DNA of 64,000 bases from assembly GCA_965277415.1 (NCBI GenBank), contig CBDICS010000050.1, positions 62,001-126,000 on the forward strand, in the 5' to 3' direction. The position numbers and the translations under genes are program-made. Positions 37,201 to 46,016 of this stretch are shown piece after piece (position 1 is the first letter of the stretch; each line of letters begins with the position of its first letter). This DNA is from JAHDHW01 sp965277415. GTDB lineage: Bacteria; Bacteroidota; Bacteroidia; Chitinophagales; Saprospiraceae. The notes under the pieces are model-generated. The model did no database searches. It saw only the letters and a program-made list of their open reading frames with translations, and had not been told where the DNA came from.

Positions 37201-37875
37201 TATGAAGTAACAATCACCGATGGAGAAGGAACTACCTCTTCAGCGAAATTTTCAGTAAAAGAACCTGAAACACTTGCAGTCCAAATAATAAAAAATAAAC
37301 CTGCGACTAATGACAATAGTAAAGATGGCAAAGCAAAAGTAAATGTAACAGGTGGTAGTCCACCATATACCATTAGCTGGGATAGTGGAGAAAAAGGCAA
37401 TGAAGCAAAAGAATTAAGTGTAGGCAATCATAGTTCTACCATCACAGATAATAATGGATGTAGTGTAAAGGTAGATTTTGAGACAAAGAAAAAAAATCTC
37501 CCTAACTTGACACTTGCGAAAATTCGGAAAGGCCAAACGGTCAAAATGGAACAACTTTTCTTCGAGGCCGATAGTTTCAGAATCACTCCTGTTTCAATAC
37601 CAGTACTGGATGAGCTTTATGATTTTATGATTGAAAATACTTCTGTTGTGATTGAGGTAGGAGGTCACACTAACAACATTCCACCACCAGCTTTCTGTGA
37701 CCAGTTATCTTCTGCCCGTGCCAAATCTATAGCAGATTATATTGTACAAAAAGGGATTGATCCAAAGCGGGTATTTTTCAAAGGTTATGGAAAACGGAAA
37801 CCTATTGCTTCCAATAAAACAAAAGAAGGAAGGATAAAAAATCAACGAGTTGAAGTAAAGATACTGAGTATTTGA
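34291..37875 (+). CDS. Surface protein: propeller domain, SprB-like repeats and C-terminal OmpA peptidoglycan-binding domain
   Basis: Start placed at 34291, giving signal MDRVLSLICIFFSIGLLAQ; the reading back to 34099 is leader. About 1194 residues. Residues 20-300 form a beta-propeller of the two-component-sensor type (NKWVGNSKGAFQIQ, KELWIGTKGIGVFRFD, YWIGTEEGVLHN, AIWVGTEDKGLYLI). From about 305 to 1060 are PKD/SprB-type repeats (SGGSEPYTYEWNGG, VNGGKAPFQYAWSSN...), which include three nearly identical 153-residue units. The C-terminus (about 1075-1194) is OmpA-like (LFFEADSFRITPVSIPVLDE ... VVIEVGGHTNN, SARAKSIADYIVQKGIDPKRVFFKGYGKRKP, NQRVEVKIL). It probably sits at the outer membrane anchored to peptidoglycan. 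Gliding SprB domains are the closest relatives I recognise; function is inferred. Confidence 0.85.
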   Translation: MDRVLSLICIFFSIGLLAQEPMRVTRSAAVDRNSPIYNIFVDADNNKWVGNSKGAFQIQTVDYASEVEKEANQTSLLRYQGGNFNLIWNTASIFDIMKKETDGLFEGEQDIIGAFYDPTKKELWIGTKGIGVFRFDLTNEAILLKHMTMDNSKLRTDQITVMFSDKPGSYWIGTEEGVLHNNGSKWKLYERYVSIDAIDVSGSDIWVLGEGYVWKVTNGKDWEEIELDENTSEGKIRDITFDSRGRMWIASQIIARYNPELETVETFGAAEYFTSDFPSALAVDQEDAIWVGTEDKGLYLIEKATAMSISCIMEKAPGCEGQNDAELRVVVSGGSEPYTYEWNGGLTGDNPRNVKPGDYVVIVTDSKGKSKTSEISINDPTISLTITPEQAESEANANDGVASVEVSGGQGEYTFQWDNGENKKKAQKLNQGKHSVTVTDKGGCNSVATVIISQQSAPLNISLEQTKEISCNGEASAALAVKVNGGKAPFQYAWSSNSLSGEQPKNIASGDYEVTITDGEGTTSSAKFSVKEPETLIAQITVEAPASTGNADGKASVKTTGGNGNYSYRWDTGETTVTASKLAPGERSVTITDASGCTITASIAIDENILPLNVSIDQTSEISCNGEASAALAVKVNGGKAPFQYAWSSNSLSGEHPKNIASGDYEVTITDGEGTTSSAKFSVKEPETLIAQITVEAPASTGNVDGKASVKTTGGNGNYSYRWDTGETTGTASKLAPGERSVTVTDASGCTITASIAIDENILPLNVSIDQTSEISCNGEASAALAVKVNGGKAPFQYAWSSNSLSGEHPKNIASGDYEVTITDGEGTTSSAKFSVKEPETLIAQITVEAPASTGNVDGKASVKTTGGNGNYSYRWDTGETTVTASKLAPGERSVTVTDASGCTITASIAIDENILPLNVSIDQTSEISCNGEASAALAVKVNGGKGPFQYAWSSNSLSGEHPKNIASGDYEVTITDGEGTTSSAKFSVKEPETLAVQIIKNKPATNDNSKDGKAKVNVTGGSPPYTISWDSGEKGNEAKELSVGNHSSTITDNNGCSVKVDFETKKKNLPNLTLAKIRKGQTVKMEQLFFEADSFRITPVSIPVLDELYDFMIENTSVVIEVGGHTNNIPPPAFCDQLSSARAKSIADYIVQKGIDPKRVFFKGYGKRKPIASNKTKEGRIKNQRVEVKILSI
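35692..37276 (+). repeat. 459-bp tandem repeat (3 full units and a partial fourth) in the SprB/OmpA gene
   Basis: Unit starts GAAATATCATGTAATGGAGA at 35692, 36151, 36610 and 37069. Period is exactly 459 bp (153 codons). Units differ by a handful of bases (for example GCAGATGG/GTAGATGG, ACAGTTAC/ACAGGTAC), so amplification is recent. Confidence 0.9.
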
Positions 37876-37939
37876 CCTCAGACTTCGCTCAACATTAAGG
37901 TCAAAGTCTTGCGCTGTTGGCGACTTTGGACCTTAATTA
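37876..37939 (-). repeat. R2 repeat, hairpin-only copy d
   Basis: Only the conserved end: TTAAGGTCAAAGTC (37895-37908) pairs with GACTTTGGACCTTAA (37922-37936), a 14-bp stem with one bulged base and a 13-nt loop. It starts next to the stop of the gene ending at 37875 and could also act as its terminator. Confidence 0.7.
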
Positions 37940-37958
37940 TTGGGTGCATACCTTTCTT

Positions 37959-38372
37959 TTACTTTATTGATTTTAAGTATTCTTCAGCACTCATTACAGG
38001 GATTTTCGATTTGGCAAAATCTTTAGGATTCCTAGTGATAATAATTTTTGCTGAATTATTAATGGCATTATAGTATTGAAAAGCATCTTCGAAATCTTTA
38101 AATGATGAGACTAAAGATAGATCAATTTCTTTTTCACCGCTCGTACAAACTTCAGAGATTGTTCGAATTGCTGCTAAAGCTTGCTTCGCTTTTTCTTTAC
38201 CAATTTGTTTCCTTAAAATATATTCAGTTGAAATGAAGCTCATCGTACTGATTAGTATTTTGACTTCCTTATTTTCTCCTTTTAGAAATAATTCCCTAGC
38301 ATAAACGAAAAATGGTTCTCTTTGACTTAGCCAGTCAAGAATTATATTAGTATCTACAAAAACTTTATCCAA
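37959..38372 (-). CDS. PIN-domain ribonuclease toxin (VapC-like)
   Basis: 137 residues. PIN signature DTNIILDWL (Asp7), conserved Asp pair in DLSLVSSFKDFEDAFQYY (about 97-108) and NPKDF with KSKIPVMSAEEYL near the end. PIN toxins cleave tRNA or rRNA. It follows the antitoxin gene (38374) on the same strand and lies next to R2 copy d. Confidence 0.85.
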   Translation of the reverse strand: MDKVFVDTNIILDWLSQREPFFVYARELFLKGENKEVKILISTMSFISTEYILRKQIGKEKAKQALAAIRTISEVCTSGEKEIDLSLVSSFKDFEDAFQYYNAINNSAKIIITRNPKDFAKSKIPVMSAEEYLKSIK

Positions 38373-38373
38373 T

Positions 38374-38622
38374 TTATTTATATTTTTCAGTTAGGTAATC
38401 CATATGGTCATCTTTATGATTAGAGTTTAAATCAAGTTTAATGATTCCACTTAATTCATTTACAATACTTCCTTTTGAAGTCGTTTCATTTTTGTAATCT
38501 GAAATAATTTTTTGTAGATAATTCTCAATTAGAAATGAAAGACTAATGTTATGTTCTTTTGCATAATCCTTAGCCTGTTGAATAATTTCTTTATTTATGT
38601 TAAGAGTTAATTTAGTATTCAT
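38374..38622 (-). CDS. Antitoxin of PIN-domain pair
   Basis: 82 residues with an N-terminal ribbon-helix-helix-like part (MNTKLTLNINKEIIQQAKDYAKEHNISLSFLIENYLQKI) and a flexible acidic tail that would bind the toxin. It precedes the PIN gene by one base, the usual order. DUF6364-like by appearance. Confidence 0.8.
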   Translation of the reverse strand: MNTKLTLNINKEIIQQAKDYAKEHNISLSFLIENYLQKIISDYKNETTSKGSIVNELSGIIKLDLNSNHKDDHMDYLTEKYK

Positions 38623-38794
38623 GATATTTAATTCAGTTATATGATTACGTATTAAAATAATAAATTATTACGTAACATGCAATTTTACTAGACAAAAATT
38701 GTGCTTAAAGAGCCATTATGCTTTGAAGTATTAATTGCTTAAAATACACTTATTAGCTGGTAGTCAGTCATTTAGGTGTAATAAATAATACTAA

Positions 38795-38928
38795 GCAGGC
38801 TGTATAGCTCCTAGCAAATATTTACGCCTTTTATTCAATCATCATAGTAGATAATTAATCCTTGGTGACCGGTTTCGTTCAACATTAAGGTCAAAGTCTT
38901 GCGCTGTTGGCGAATTGGACCTTAATTA
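38795..38928 (-). repeat. R2 repeat, partial copy e
   Basis: AGGCTGTATAGCTCCTAGCA then TTGGTGACCGGTTTCGTTCA and the hairpin arm region TTAAGGTCAAAGTC ... AATTGGACCTTAATTA. Confidence 0.75.
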
Positions 38929-40855
38929 TTGGCAGCAGTTATTTTAATTTGTTATAATCATCCTTTTGTTAAAGATGTTATTTCCGATTTGGATGTTAAT
39001 GAAGTAAATTCCATTTACTTTGATTGTCATTTCTTTTTTCCAATGAGTTTCATTTTCTATCAATTCACTTTCCCAAATATTTTTTCCTAAACTATCTGTA
39101 ATCTGTATTTTCATTTTTTGATTTAATAGATTATTAATTTGTAGATTGATTAATCCATTCGATGGATTGGGAAATACCTGAATTTTTTGGGCTAAATATT
39201 CATAGGTAATTGCAATGACCTTTGAATACTCAAACATTTTATCTAAGTCCACTTGTTTTAAACGGTAATAACTAACACCAATCAAAGGAGAATAATCCAA
39301 ATATTGATAATGCTGATTTTCATAGGTTGTTCCTTTACCTGGGAGAAAATCAATTGTTTCCCAATTTTGAGCATTCGTACTACGTTCTACATAAAATCCT
39401 TTATTTTGATTTTCGCTTGAAGTACTCCATGAAAACAATAAATGATCAGGATTTTTTATGACTTTAAAATTAATAAATTCAACAGGTAAGACAGTACCAA
39501 CGATACAGCCATTTGATCCAACAAAATTGGTCGTTATGTCACAATCAATATCTGTCCCAATACCAAACCCGGTGTTACAACCTCCATCGCCATCCCAAAT
39601 CCATTCATTAATAGGAGAGCCATTAGCCCAGATAGATTCTGCTCCACCTGCACTTTCATAACAACGACACCCATTGGCATTGTTCGATTGATAGGTATAA
39701 TTTCCATTGGCCCCACTCACTCCACCTGTACATCCACTAATATTAAGATTATCAGAAGAGCAGTTTATGGCTGCCCCACAACCAATATTGGTCAAGACAG
39801 GAACATCAGATGAATACTGAGGCAAATTATTACTTCCTCCCGTACCGTTTTTTGTACCATGACTTTCATTGGAATTACAATCTACAATATCACAAGTTGA
39901 ACTGGCATTATCCATCTTATAATAGGAAAACAAACCTGTTTCAGTTCCGGTTAATTCAGTATCCTTATTATTTTGTATTTCTGTTTGAGTTCTTGCTACC
40001 GTCCAAATCCGTATATCATCCATTTGTGCATCAATGTAATTACCTGCAGCATTAGATGTTCTACTAATAGTTACGGAGGAATTGTTTGAATTCAACGAAG
40101 AAGGTACTGTACCGTTATAAGATAAGGTGACAGGTGAACCGTTCACATAACACTTTAGTCTGTCTGTATTACCACTACCGGAGCCATCAAAGACATAAGC
40201 AATGTGTGTCCATGTATTGAGAGGTATTACGTTTCCTGTTGTCTGAGGATTACTATTACTTCCATTTCTTGTGTATAATGACAATTCACCTGATGTGGAA
40301 GATAAAGCCATTCCCCATCCATTCGTTGGATCCCCATCAATTTCTTTAACTATTATTCTATCAAATGCCCCATGATTATGCAATTTTAACCAAACCTCAA
40401 TAGTGAGTGAACTTAGACCATCCAAGGCATTAATATCTCCCAGATCAATATAATCATCTGTACCGTCAAAATCCAAACTGTTATTTTGTCCAAGTCCAAT
40501 TAATACGAAAACTAAGCTAAGAGCAAAAGTTGTTAAAATATTTTTCATATTCTTTTTGATATTTTGATGCACAGGACAATCACCCTGAACATTGTTCAAG
40601 AAAAAAAATCTACACACAAGAGTTATTGTCGGAAATTAAGCCATAATGTGTAAAATATGGCTTCACATAGAATGGGCGCCGAATTAATTATGCAATGTAA
40701 TAAAAATAAAATGACCTCATAGTGTTGCTATGATATTTGTAAATCAAATTTGATATAGGATTTTGAAGTAAGGATGTTAAAGATTCAATATAAACGTATA
40801 CAGCCACTTTTAAAAAAGTAAAGATTTTTTGTTGTTCGTACCTTATTGGTGCTAA
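38929..40855. other. Cassette-like unit 2 with private inverted-repeat ends
   Basis: Left end TTGGCAGCA (38929-38937) against right end TGGTGCTAA (40847-40855): 7 of 9 inverted matches. Contains one gene, the LamG protein. Confidence 0.45.
38944..40548 (-). CDS. Secreted LamG-domain protein with T9SS sorting domain
   Basis: Start placed at MKNILTTFALSLVFVLIG (40548). About 534 residues: signal peptide, then a LamG/concanavalin-like domain (NSLDFDGTDDYIDLGDINAL ... LSSLTIEVWLKL... NTWTHIAYVFDGSGSG ... DDIRIWTVARTQTEIQ) to about residue 200, a Cys-rich stretch (CSSDNLNISGCTGG, CRCYESAGG, GCNTGFGIG), a fibronectin-like linker (FYVERSTNAQNWETI) and a type IX sorting domain (QVFPNPSNGLINLQIN). 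Probably a cell-surface carbohydrate-binding or adhesion protein. It is the only gene in cassette-like unit 2, large for a cassette. Confidence 0.85.
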   Translation of the reverse strand: MKNILTTFALSLVFVLIGLGQNNSLDFDGTDDYIDLGDINALDGLSSLTIEVWLKLHNHGAFDRIIVKEIDGDPTNGWGMALSSTSGELSLYTRNGSNSNPQTTGNVIPLNTWTHIAYVFDGSGSGNTDRLKCYVNGSPVTLSYNGTVPSSLNSNNSSVTISRTSNAAGNYIDAQMDDIRIWTVARTQTEIQNNKDTELTGTETGLFSYYKMDNASSTCDIVDCNSNESHGTKNGTGGSNNLPQYSSDVPVLTNIGCGAAINCSSDNLNISGCTGGVSGANGNYTYQSNNANGCRCYESAGGAESIWANGSPINEWIWDGDGGCNTGFGIGTDIDCDITTNFVGSNGCIVGTVLPVEFINFKVIKNPDHLLFSWSTSSENQNKGFYVERSTNAQNWETIDFLPGKGTTYENQHYQYLDYSPLIGVSYYRLKQVDLDKMFEYSKVIAITYEYLAQKIQVFPNPSNGLINLQINNLLNQKMKIQITDSLGKNIWESELIENETHWKKEMTIKVNGIYFINIQIGNNIFNKRMIITN

Positions 40856-41429
40856 CGCCAGTCTGTAAAAATACTCACCCCTATATCCTAAGGGAGTACG
40901 TAAAAAGAGAAGTATAGCCAATCCTCAGCATAAGTTTTTTAGTTTTTTTGCAATCTAAGGCCAGTCCGTAAAAATACCTCCACTCCCCCAAAACCAATCC
41001 CAGCTTCTCTAACAGACTCTATTTTCTATTTTATTTCTCCAATATTTATTTCTTTTAAAATAATATACGCTAAAAATAGTTTAAAATACCTCCTAAATAA
41101 CTCTTTTAATAATCCAAGCATCTATCAGGCTGCATTGCGCCTAGTAAATATTTATGCTTATTATTCAATCCCCATAGTACACAATAAATCCTTGGTGACC
41201 GGTTTCGTTCAACATTAAAGTCAAAGTCTTGCCCTGTTGGCAGGTTTGTTAAGTTCTGTTTGCTGATTAAAAACGAGTAAAATATAGTACTGAATCAATA
41301 CTATTACTTGCTTTAAAACAAAATATAATTGCATCGAATCAAGTGGTCTTGAAATTTAAAAATCGAATCCAGAGCTTTTCTTTTAGAACTTAACAATCCT
41401 GCCCTGTCGGCGACTTTGGATCTTAATTA
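40854..41429 (-). repeat. R2 repeat, copy f, with duplicated start and MITE insertion
   Basis: Starts AACGCCAGTCTGTAAAAA, repeats a second start at about 40968 (CCAGTCCGTAAAAA), then runs through the transposase-derived block to the hairpin end CTTAATTA. Split by the MITE at 41242-41400. A double start also occurs in copy i (59278). Confidence 0.8.
41242..41400. mobile_element. MITE-like element in R2 copy f
   Basis: 159 bases with 16-bp inverted ends AGGTTTGTTAAGTTCT (41242-41257) and AGAACTTAACAATCCT (41385-41400), one mismatch. Flanked by direct repeats GCCCTGTTGGC (41231-41241) and GCCCTGTCGGC (41401-41411). No coding capacity. Confidence 0.75.
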
Positions 41430-41497
41430 TTATCATCAGTTATTCTTTTTTCTTATTTAAAGAGGTTGTTGCCTCAGGGACGCAGCTTAAAGATACT

Positions 41498-44400
41498 TCA
41501 TTTTCTCAAATACCCACTCGGCGATCTTCCAAAACGAATCTTAAATACTTTAGAAAAAGAAGAGGGGTCTCCAAAGCCATTATTAAAAGAGACTTCTTTA
41601 ATCGAAAGAGGCGTACCATTTTCTAATTCCTTTCTGGCCTGCTGAAGTTGGACTTCCTTGATAAACTTGGCAGGACTTAAACCCGTAATCGATTTTAACT
41701 TTCTACTGAATTGTCGTGGACTTAGATTTTTAAAAGAAGCCAAGGATTCTATACTTTGTATACCTGTCGATAAAGAGCTTATGATGGATTGCTCTATTTC
41801 ATTTACCCAATTTGTACCTTGGACGGGAGTTTTGGGTAGATCGAGATTAGCTTGTTCGATCTCTTGTTCAGCAATATACTCCGGACTCTTTTGCCAAGCC
41901 TCGCGTTGATGATAATTGAATAGCAGATTTTGTACTCTCGCCAATAATTCTGATACTGAAAATGGCTTTGAAAGATAGTCATCTACCCCAATCGTCAATG
42001 CCGCTAATTTATCTTTTTCGGCGGAAAGTGCTGTCAGCATAATCACAGGAATACCCACCCATTCTGGCGTATGCTTAATTTCTTTTACCATTGCCAAGCC
42101 ATCGACCTTGGGCATCATCACATCAGAAATCACGAGTCGAATATCGAGGCCATGCTTTTTTAATAGCTCTAAACCTTCCGCACCGTTTGTAGCCTGAAGT
42201 ATTCTTTTGTAACGAGATTCCAATAATTGGCAGACGAAGTTCCGCATGTCCTCATTATCTTCCACTACGAGGATTGTAAAATCAGTACCGATCTCTGCGA
42301 TGAGTGCTTTTTCAAATCCTTCATCAGATATTGCTATTGTCGATTCGGAAACGATCCGATCAACAGAAACTGTTTTTTTAGGAAAATCAAAAAAGAACTG
42401 ACTTCCAACACCGAGTTTACTTTCTGCATAAGCCTTGCCCCCCATTAAACTGGCAAACTCATTGACCAATGCCAGGCCTATTCCTGTACCACCATATAGT
42501 TTTTGCTCGGCTTGCTTGGATTGATAAAAACGTTCAAAAATATGAGGTAAATCTTTGGGATGAACGCCTTTACCAGTATCACTTACTTGGATGTTTATTT
42601 CGTTAGTGATTTCAGAAACAGTTAAGGTAATTTTATTTCCTTTAGGCGTAAATTTTATTGCATTACTCAGATAGTTATTTAAAATCTTCTCCATTTTTTT
42701 TCTATCCAGTAACAAGTGTAAGTCTTCCTTTTTTAAATTAAAAACCAATTCATAATCCAAACCTTGACTCTGAAACTGTGGTTCAAACATCCAAAATACA
42801 TGTTCAAAAAACTGACGGACAGAAGTCGCATCTTCTTCCAATTTCATTTTATTAGCTTCTAATTTCGATAAGTCTAAAATCTCCTCAATTAACTGAAGCA
42901 AGGATTTACCATTCCGTTGCATAACCCGCAACTGTTGTTGCACTCCTTCTTTATTCCAGTCATCAGGGCTATCCAAAAGATAAGACAAAGGGCCTAGTAT
43001 TAAAGTTAAAGGCGTACGCAACTCATGAGATATGTTGGCGAAGAAATTCGATTTCACTTGATCCATCCCTCTAAGTTCTTCATTTTGCTGTTCAATCTTT
43101 TCGGTTCGCTTAGCAACCAATTGTTCCAATTCTTGCTTTTGGACGATTAAATTTTGCGTACGTCTACGAACCACATAAGCCACCAATAAACCTAGAGCTA
43201 AAATACTACCTGCAATAAACCACCATTCCAAATAAAAGGGCTTCTTCACTTTTATGCTGATGATCTTTGGATATTCTTTCCAATCATAACTTCCGGGTGA
43301 TTTCGCTCGCAAGCGTAATTGATATTCTCCATAAGGCAATCCAAAAATTTTGAGAGAGGATTCGTTTTAGTAAATCCAATCCTGATGATAACCCTCTATT
43401 TTATAGCTATACTGAACGTTTTTAGAATTTTCATAATCAAGGAGTACAAAGTCAAGGTTGACTGATTTATCTGACGGATAAAAATTGATTTCATGAGATT
43501 CCAATACCTGTGCAGTCATCTTGATGATGCTATCACTTTCTAGCAACTCCTTGGTGCAAGCGGAAATAATAAATGGAAAGTCCGTTTTTTTCGGAATAAA
43601 ATCTTTTGGGTGAAAATGAATGAACCCATTTTGAGTACCGAAGTACATGTTCCCTTCTTTGTCTTTATGATGAGAAATGGTATTGAATTCATTATTTGGG
43701 ATACCATCTTCTTCCAGGTATGTGGTTACAAGATGACTGGTTTTGTTGAAGGACATCAAACCCCAATTGCTGGAGATCCAAAGATGATCAAAGTCATCTT
43801 CATAAACGGCATAAAGTACATCATGGGAAAGACCTGCATTGGCTTTTGAAAATACTTTTCTCTTTTTCGTTTTCGGATTCCATCGGATCAGACCGTCCCC
43901 TTTGGTGGCCAACCAAAAAATGCCTGCTTGGTCTTCATGAAAGTGGGCAATATGATGGGTCGGAATATGGAAGGCTCCTTCCTGACTGTCGCTATAATTT
44001 TCCAGGATTTTTTCCTGATCCAAATCGACCAGAAACAAACCGGCAGAAGTAGCGAGCCAGGTTCCCTTCTCATTGGTATGAAAAGCATAGACGGTTGAAT
44101 TTTGTAAAATTGGAAAATTGCTGTAGTCGTTAAAATCAATCAATTGTTCAGTAAGCGTATCCAGTCTAAGCAAACCTTTATTGTTGCCAACCCAAATATC
44201 GCCATCAGGGCTTTTATAGGGTTGCCACAGTTGATTATATCCTTTTCTAAGGTATTTTACTCGTTTCTTGGTAGGGAGACTGTAATGATACAAAGCTGAA
44301 CCGCCGGATATCCAAAGACTATTAATATCGGCTTCCAGTAGGCCATAGCCACCAAAAAGTCTATTAAAGCTCGAACTTTCTGAAGACTTCTGATATAGAA

Positions 44401-45463
44401 AGATCTGATCCTGAGATTTCCATATTAATGCGTAGATGGTGCCTTGGCTAGTTTTGAGAATCCCTCGGGTCCTAAATGGAGAAGATTCATCAAATGCTTC
44501 CACCTTAAACTTTTGTTCTTTCAAGCTAAGTATGCAAAAGGATCGCTGTGTGCTATTATACCAAAGGTTTCCGTGATGATCAACGGTTAAAACCGGCGGG
44601 GTTTTACTTTTCGATCTGTTGAAAGCCACCTCTTTTTTTTGCAATAATTGCCCACTAGTACTATATATTTTTACAGTATCCTCCTCAAATGAATACCTTA
44701 TGTTGTTCTTGGATATGATTTTCTCGTCTCTCTTTGTATCAACTATATTGCCTTTAAGGTATAACTCATTTATTTTATGTAGGTTTTCCTCTGGATAGAC
44801 CACTCTTAATATTTCACCTTTATTATTTACATAAGCCATTTCATTGTTTGAAAATTGGACGAAAAAAGTATCTTGAGATAACTTATAAGCATCTGAATAC
44901 AGATCAGCGTAACGGTGTAGATTTAGGCTGTCAAGATTGTCAAGTTTAATATTAAAAGCAATGCTCAATTGGTCACCCTCCAACTCATAAAAGTTTAATA
45001 TTGAATCTTTTTCTTCAATAAGCATATTAATGTCATTATAAAGAGGAGATATTTTGGTGTAGGCAGGATTTAAAGGGCAGGGAGATCCGGTGTATTCAGC
45101 TATGCTCTTTACCTTTTCTGTAATAGGGTCAAATATATAGAGGTAACTTTTATTTGAAACGTCAATATTTCTTATCCATAGCATCTGATTGGCATCTTTT
45201 TCTATCTCTATCACCCAATCACTATCGAAACCAAGGTCTTCTTTGTTATATACCTTTATGGAAGCGCCATCATATCTGTTGAGGCCATATTGAGTTCCTA
45301 TCCACATGACACCTCTGGAGTCCTGAAGAAATGTATAGATATTATAATCGGAAAGTCCGTCCTCCATCCCTATACATTGGATCTGAGGTATATAATCTTG
45401 TGCCCAGGAGACATTGGAGAGCAGTAAGAAAAAGATAGTACAAATGGAACAAATCGTATTCAT
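41498..45463 (-). pseudogene. Hybrid two-component system (propeller sensor, kinase, receiver, AraC), split by in-frame stop
   Basis: One frame from 45463 to 41498 (about 1321 codons) is interrupted only by TAA at 43367-43369, inside the Y_Y_Y domain (...YHQDWIY stop NESSLKIFG...PYGEYQLRL). N-terminal 698 residues: signal peptide and Reg_prop propeller blades (MWIGTQYGLNRYDG, IWVGNNKGLLRLD, FWLATKGDGLIRWNP, LWISSNWGLMSFN). After the stop: membrane helix (WWFIAGSILALGLLVAYVV), HisKA (SNFFANISHELRTPL), HATPase (DTGKGVHPKDLPHIFERFYQ, GTGIGLALV), receiver (VVEDNEDMR, VISDVMMPKVDG, LSKPF) and AraC HTH (PSSFSKVFKIRFGRSPSGYL). HTCS proteins sense periplasmic ligands and bind DNA directly. The stop would sever sensor from kinase. 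A downstream TTG (43339) could give the kinase alone. Confidence 0.88.
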
Positions 45464-46016
45464 TCTATAAATTAATTGCTATATGTGTTATTGTTTTGGG
45501 GCTTAGAGCAGGTAAAGTAACCATTATTCTATTAATCCAATTTTTTTAAATATATATCTATAATAAAGTTAACATTAAGTTATTGGACGGATTTATCAAT
45601 AAGTTATTTTTCTTAAGTCATCCCAAAATATTCAACACACCTTCCTTTTAGTCAGATGTTTACAAAATTTCAGAATACCAAAATAGCTTTTCAATAATAT
45701 TACTCCGTCACTTACCTTACTTTTGAAAAAGTAATTTTTTCAGGGCTTTAATTAAGTGCATATTTTGTTTATGACTCCTCGGGCCTAATATTGTCCATTT
45801 TCACCAAGTGAATGTCCATTTTTACCAAGTCGAAAAGCTTGGAATAGCCTAATTTTGTCTAAGCCTCAGGTTCTAATTATTCCAAATTAAAACTAACAAG
45901 GGTATAAACCTAATAAACATCTTCCCCTAAGATTTTTAACACCGCAATAGAAGTCCTGCTTATGCTGATAAGGCATTGAGCCTGAATTCTAATTTTTTAA
46001 CCTTAAAAAAAAACGA
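45464..46016. other. Divergent leader region between regulator and surface operon
   Basis: 553 bases, AT-rich. Contains the direct-repeat pair at 45792-45830; no ORF or RNA recognised. Confidence 0.5.
45792..45830. promoter_or_regulatory. 18-bp direct repeats, candidate AraC-type operator
   Basis: TGTCCATTTTCACCAAGT (45792-45809) and TGTCCATTTTTACCAAGT (45813-45830): one mismatch in 18 bases and a 21-bp repeat interval (two helical turns), as AraC-type regulators bind. It lies between the AraC-domain hybrid regulator and the surface operon at 46017. Confidence 0.5.

Larger units (their letters stand above)
40549..41497. other. Non-coding region holding R2 copy f with an inserted MITE
   Basis: 949 bases. 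Apart from R2 copy f (40854-41429) and its insert (41242-41400) it holds only AT-rich flank. The reading frame at 40688-40921 is not a gene. Confidence 0.6.

Noticed and set aside
40688..40921. 77-aa ORF
   Set aside because: Covers the start of R2 copy f and non-coding flank; no family and the R2 part is shared by many intergenic copies.
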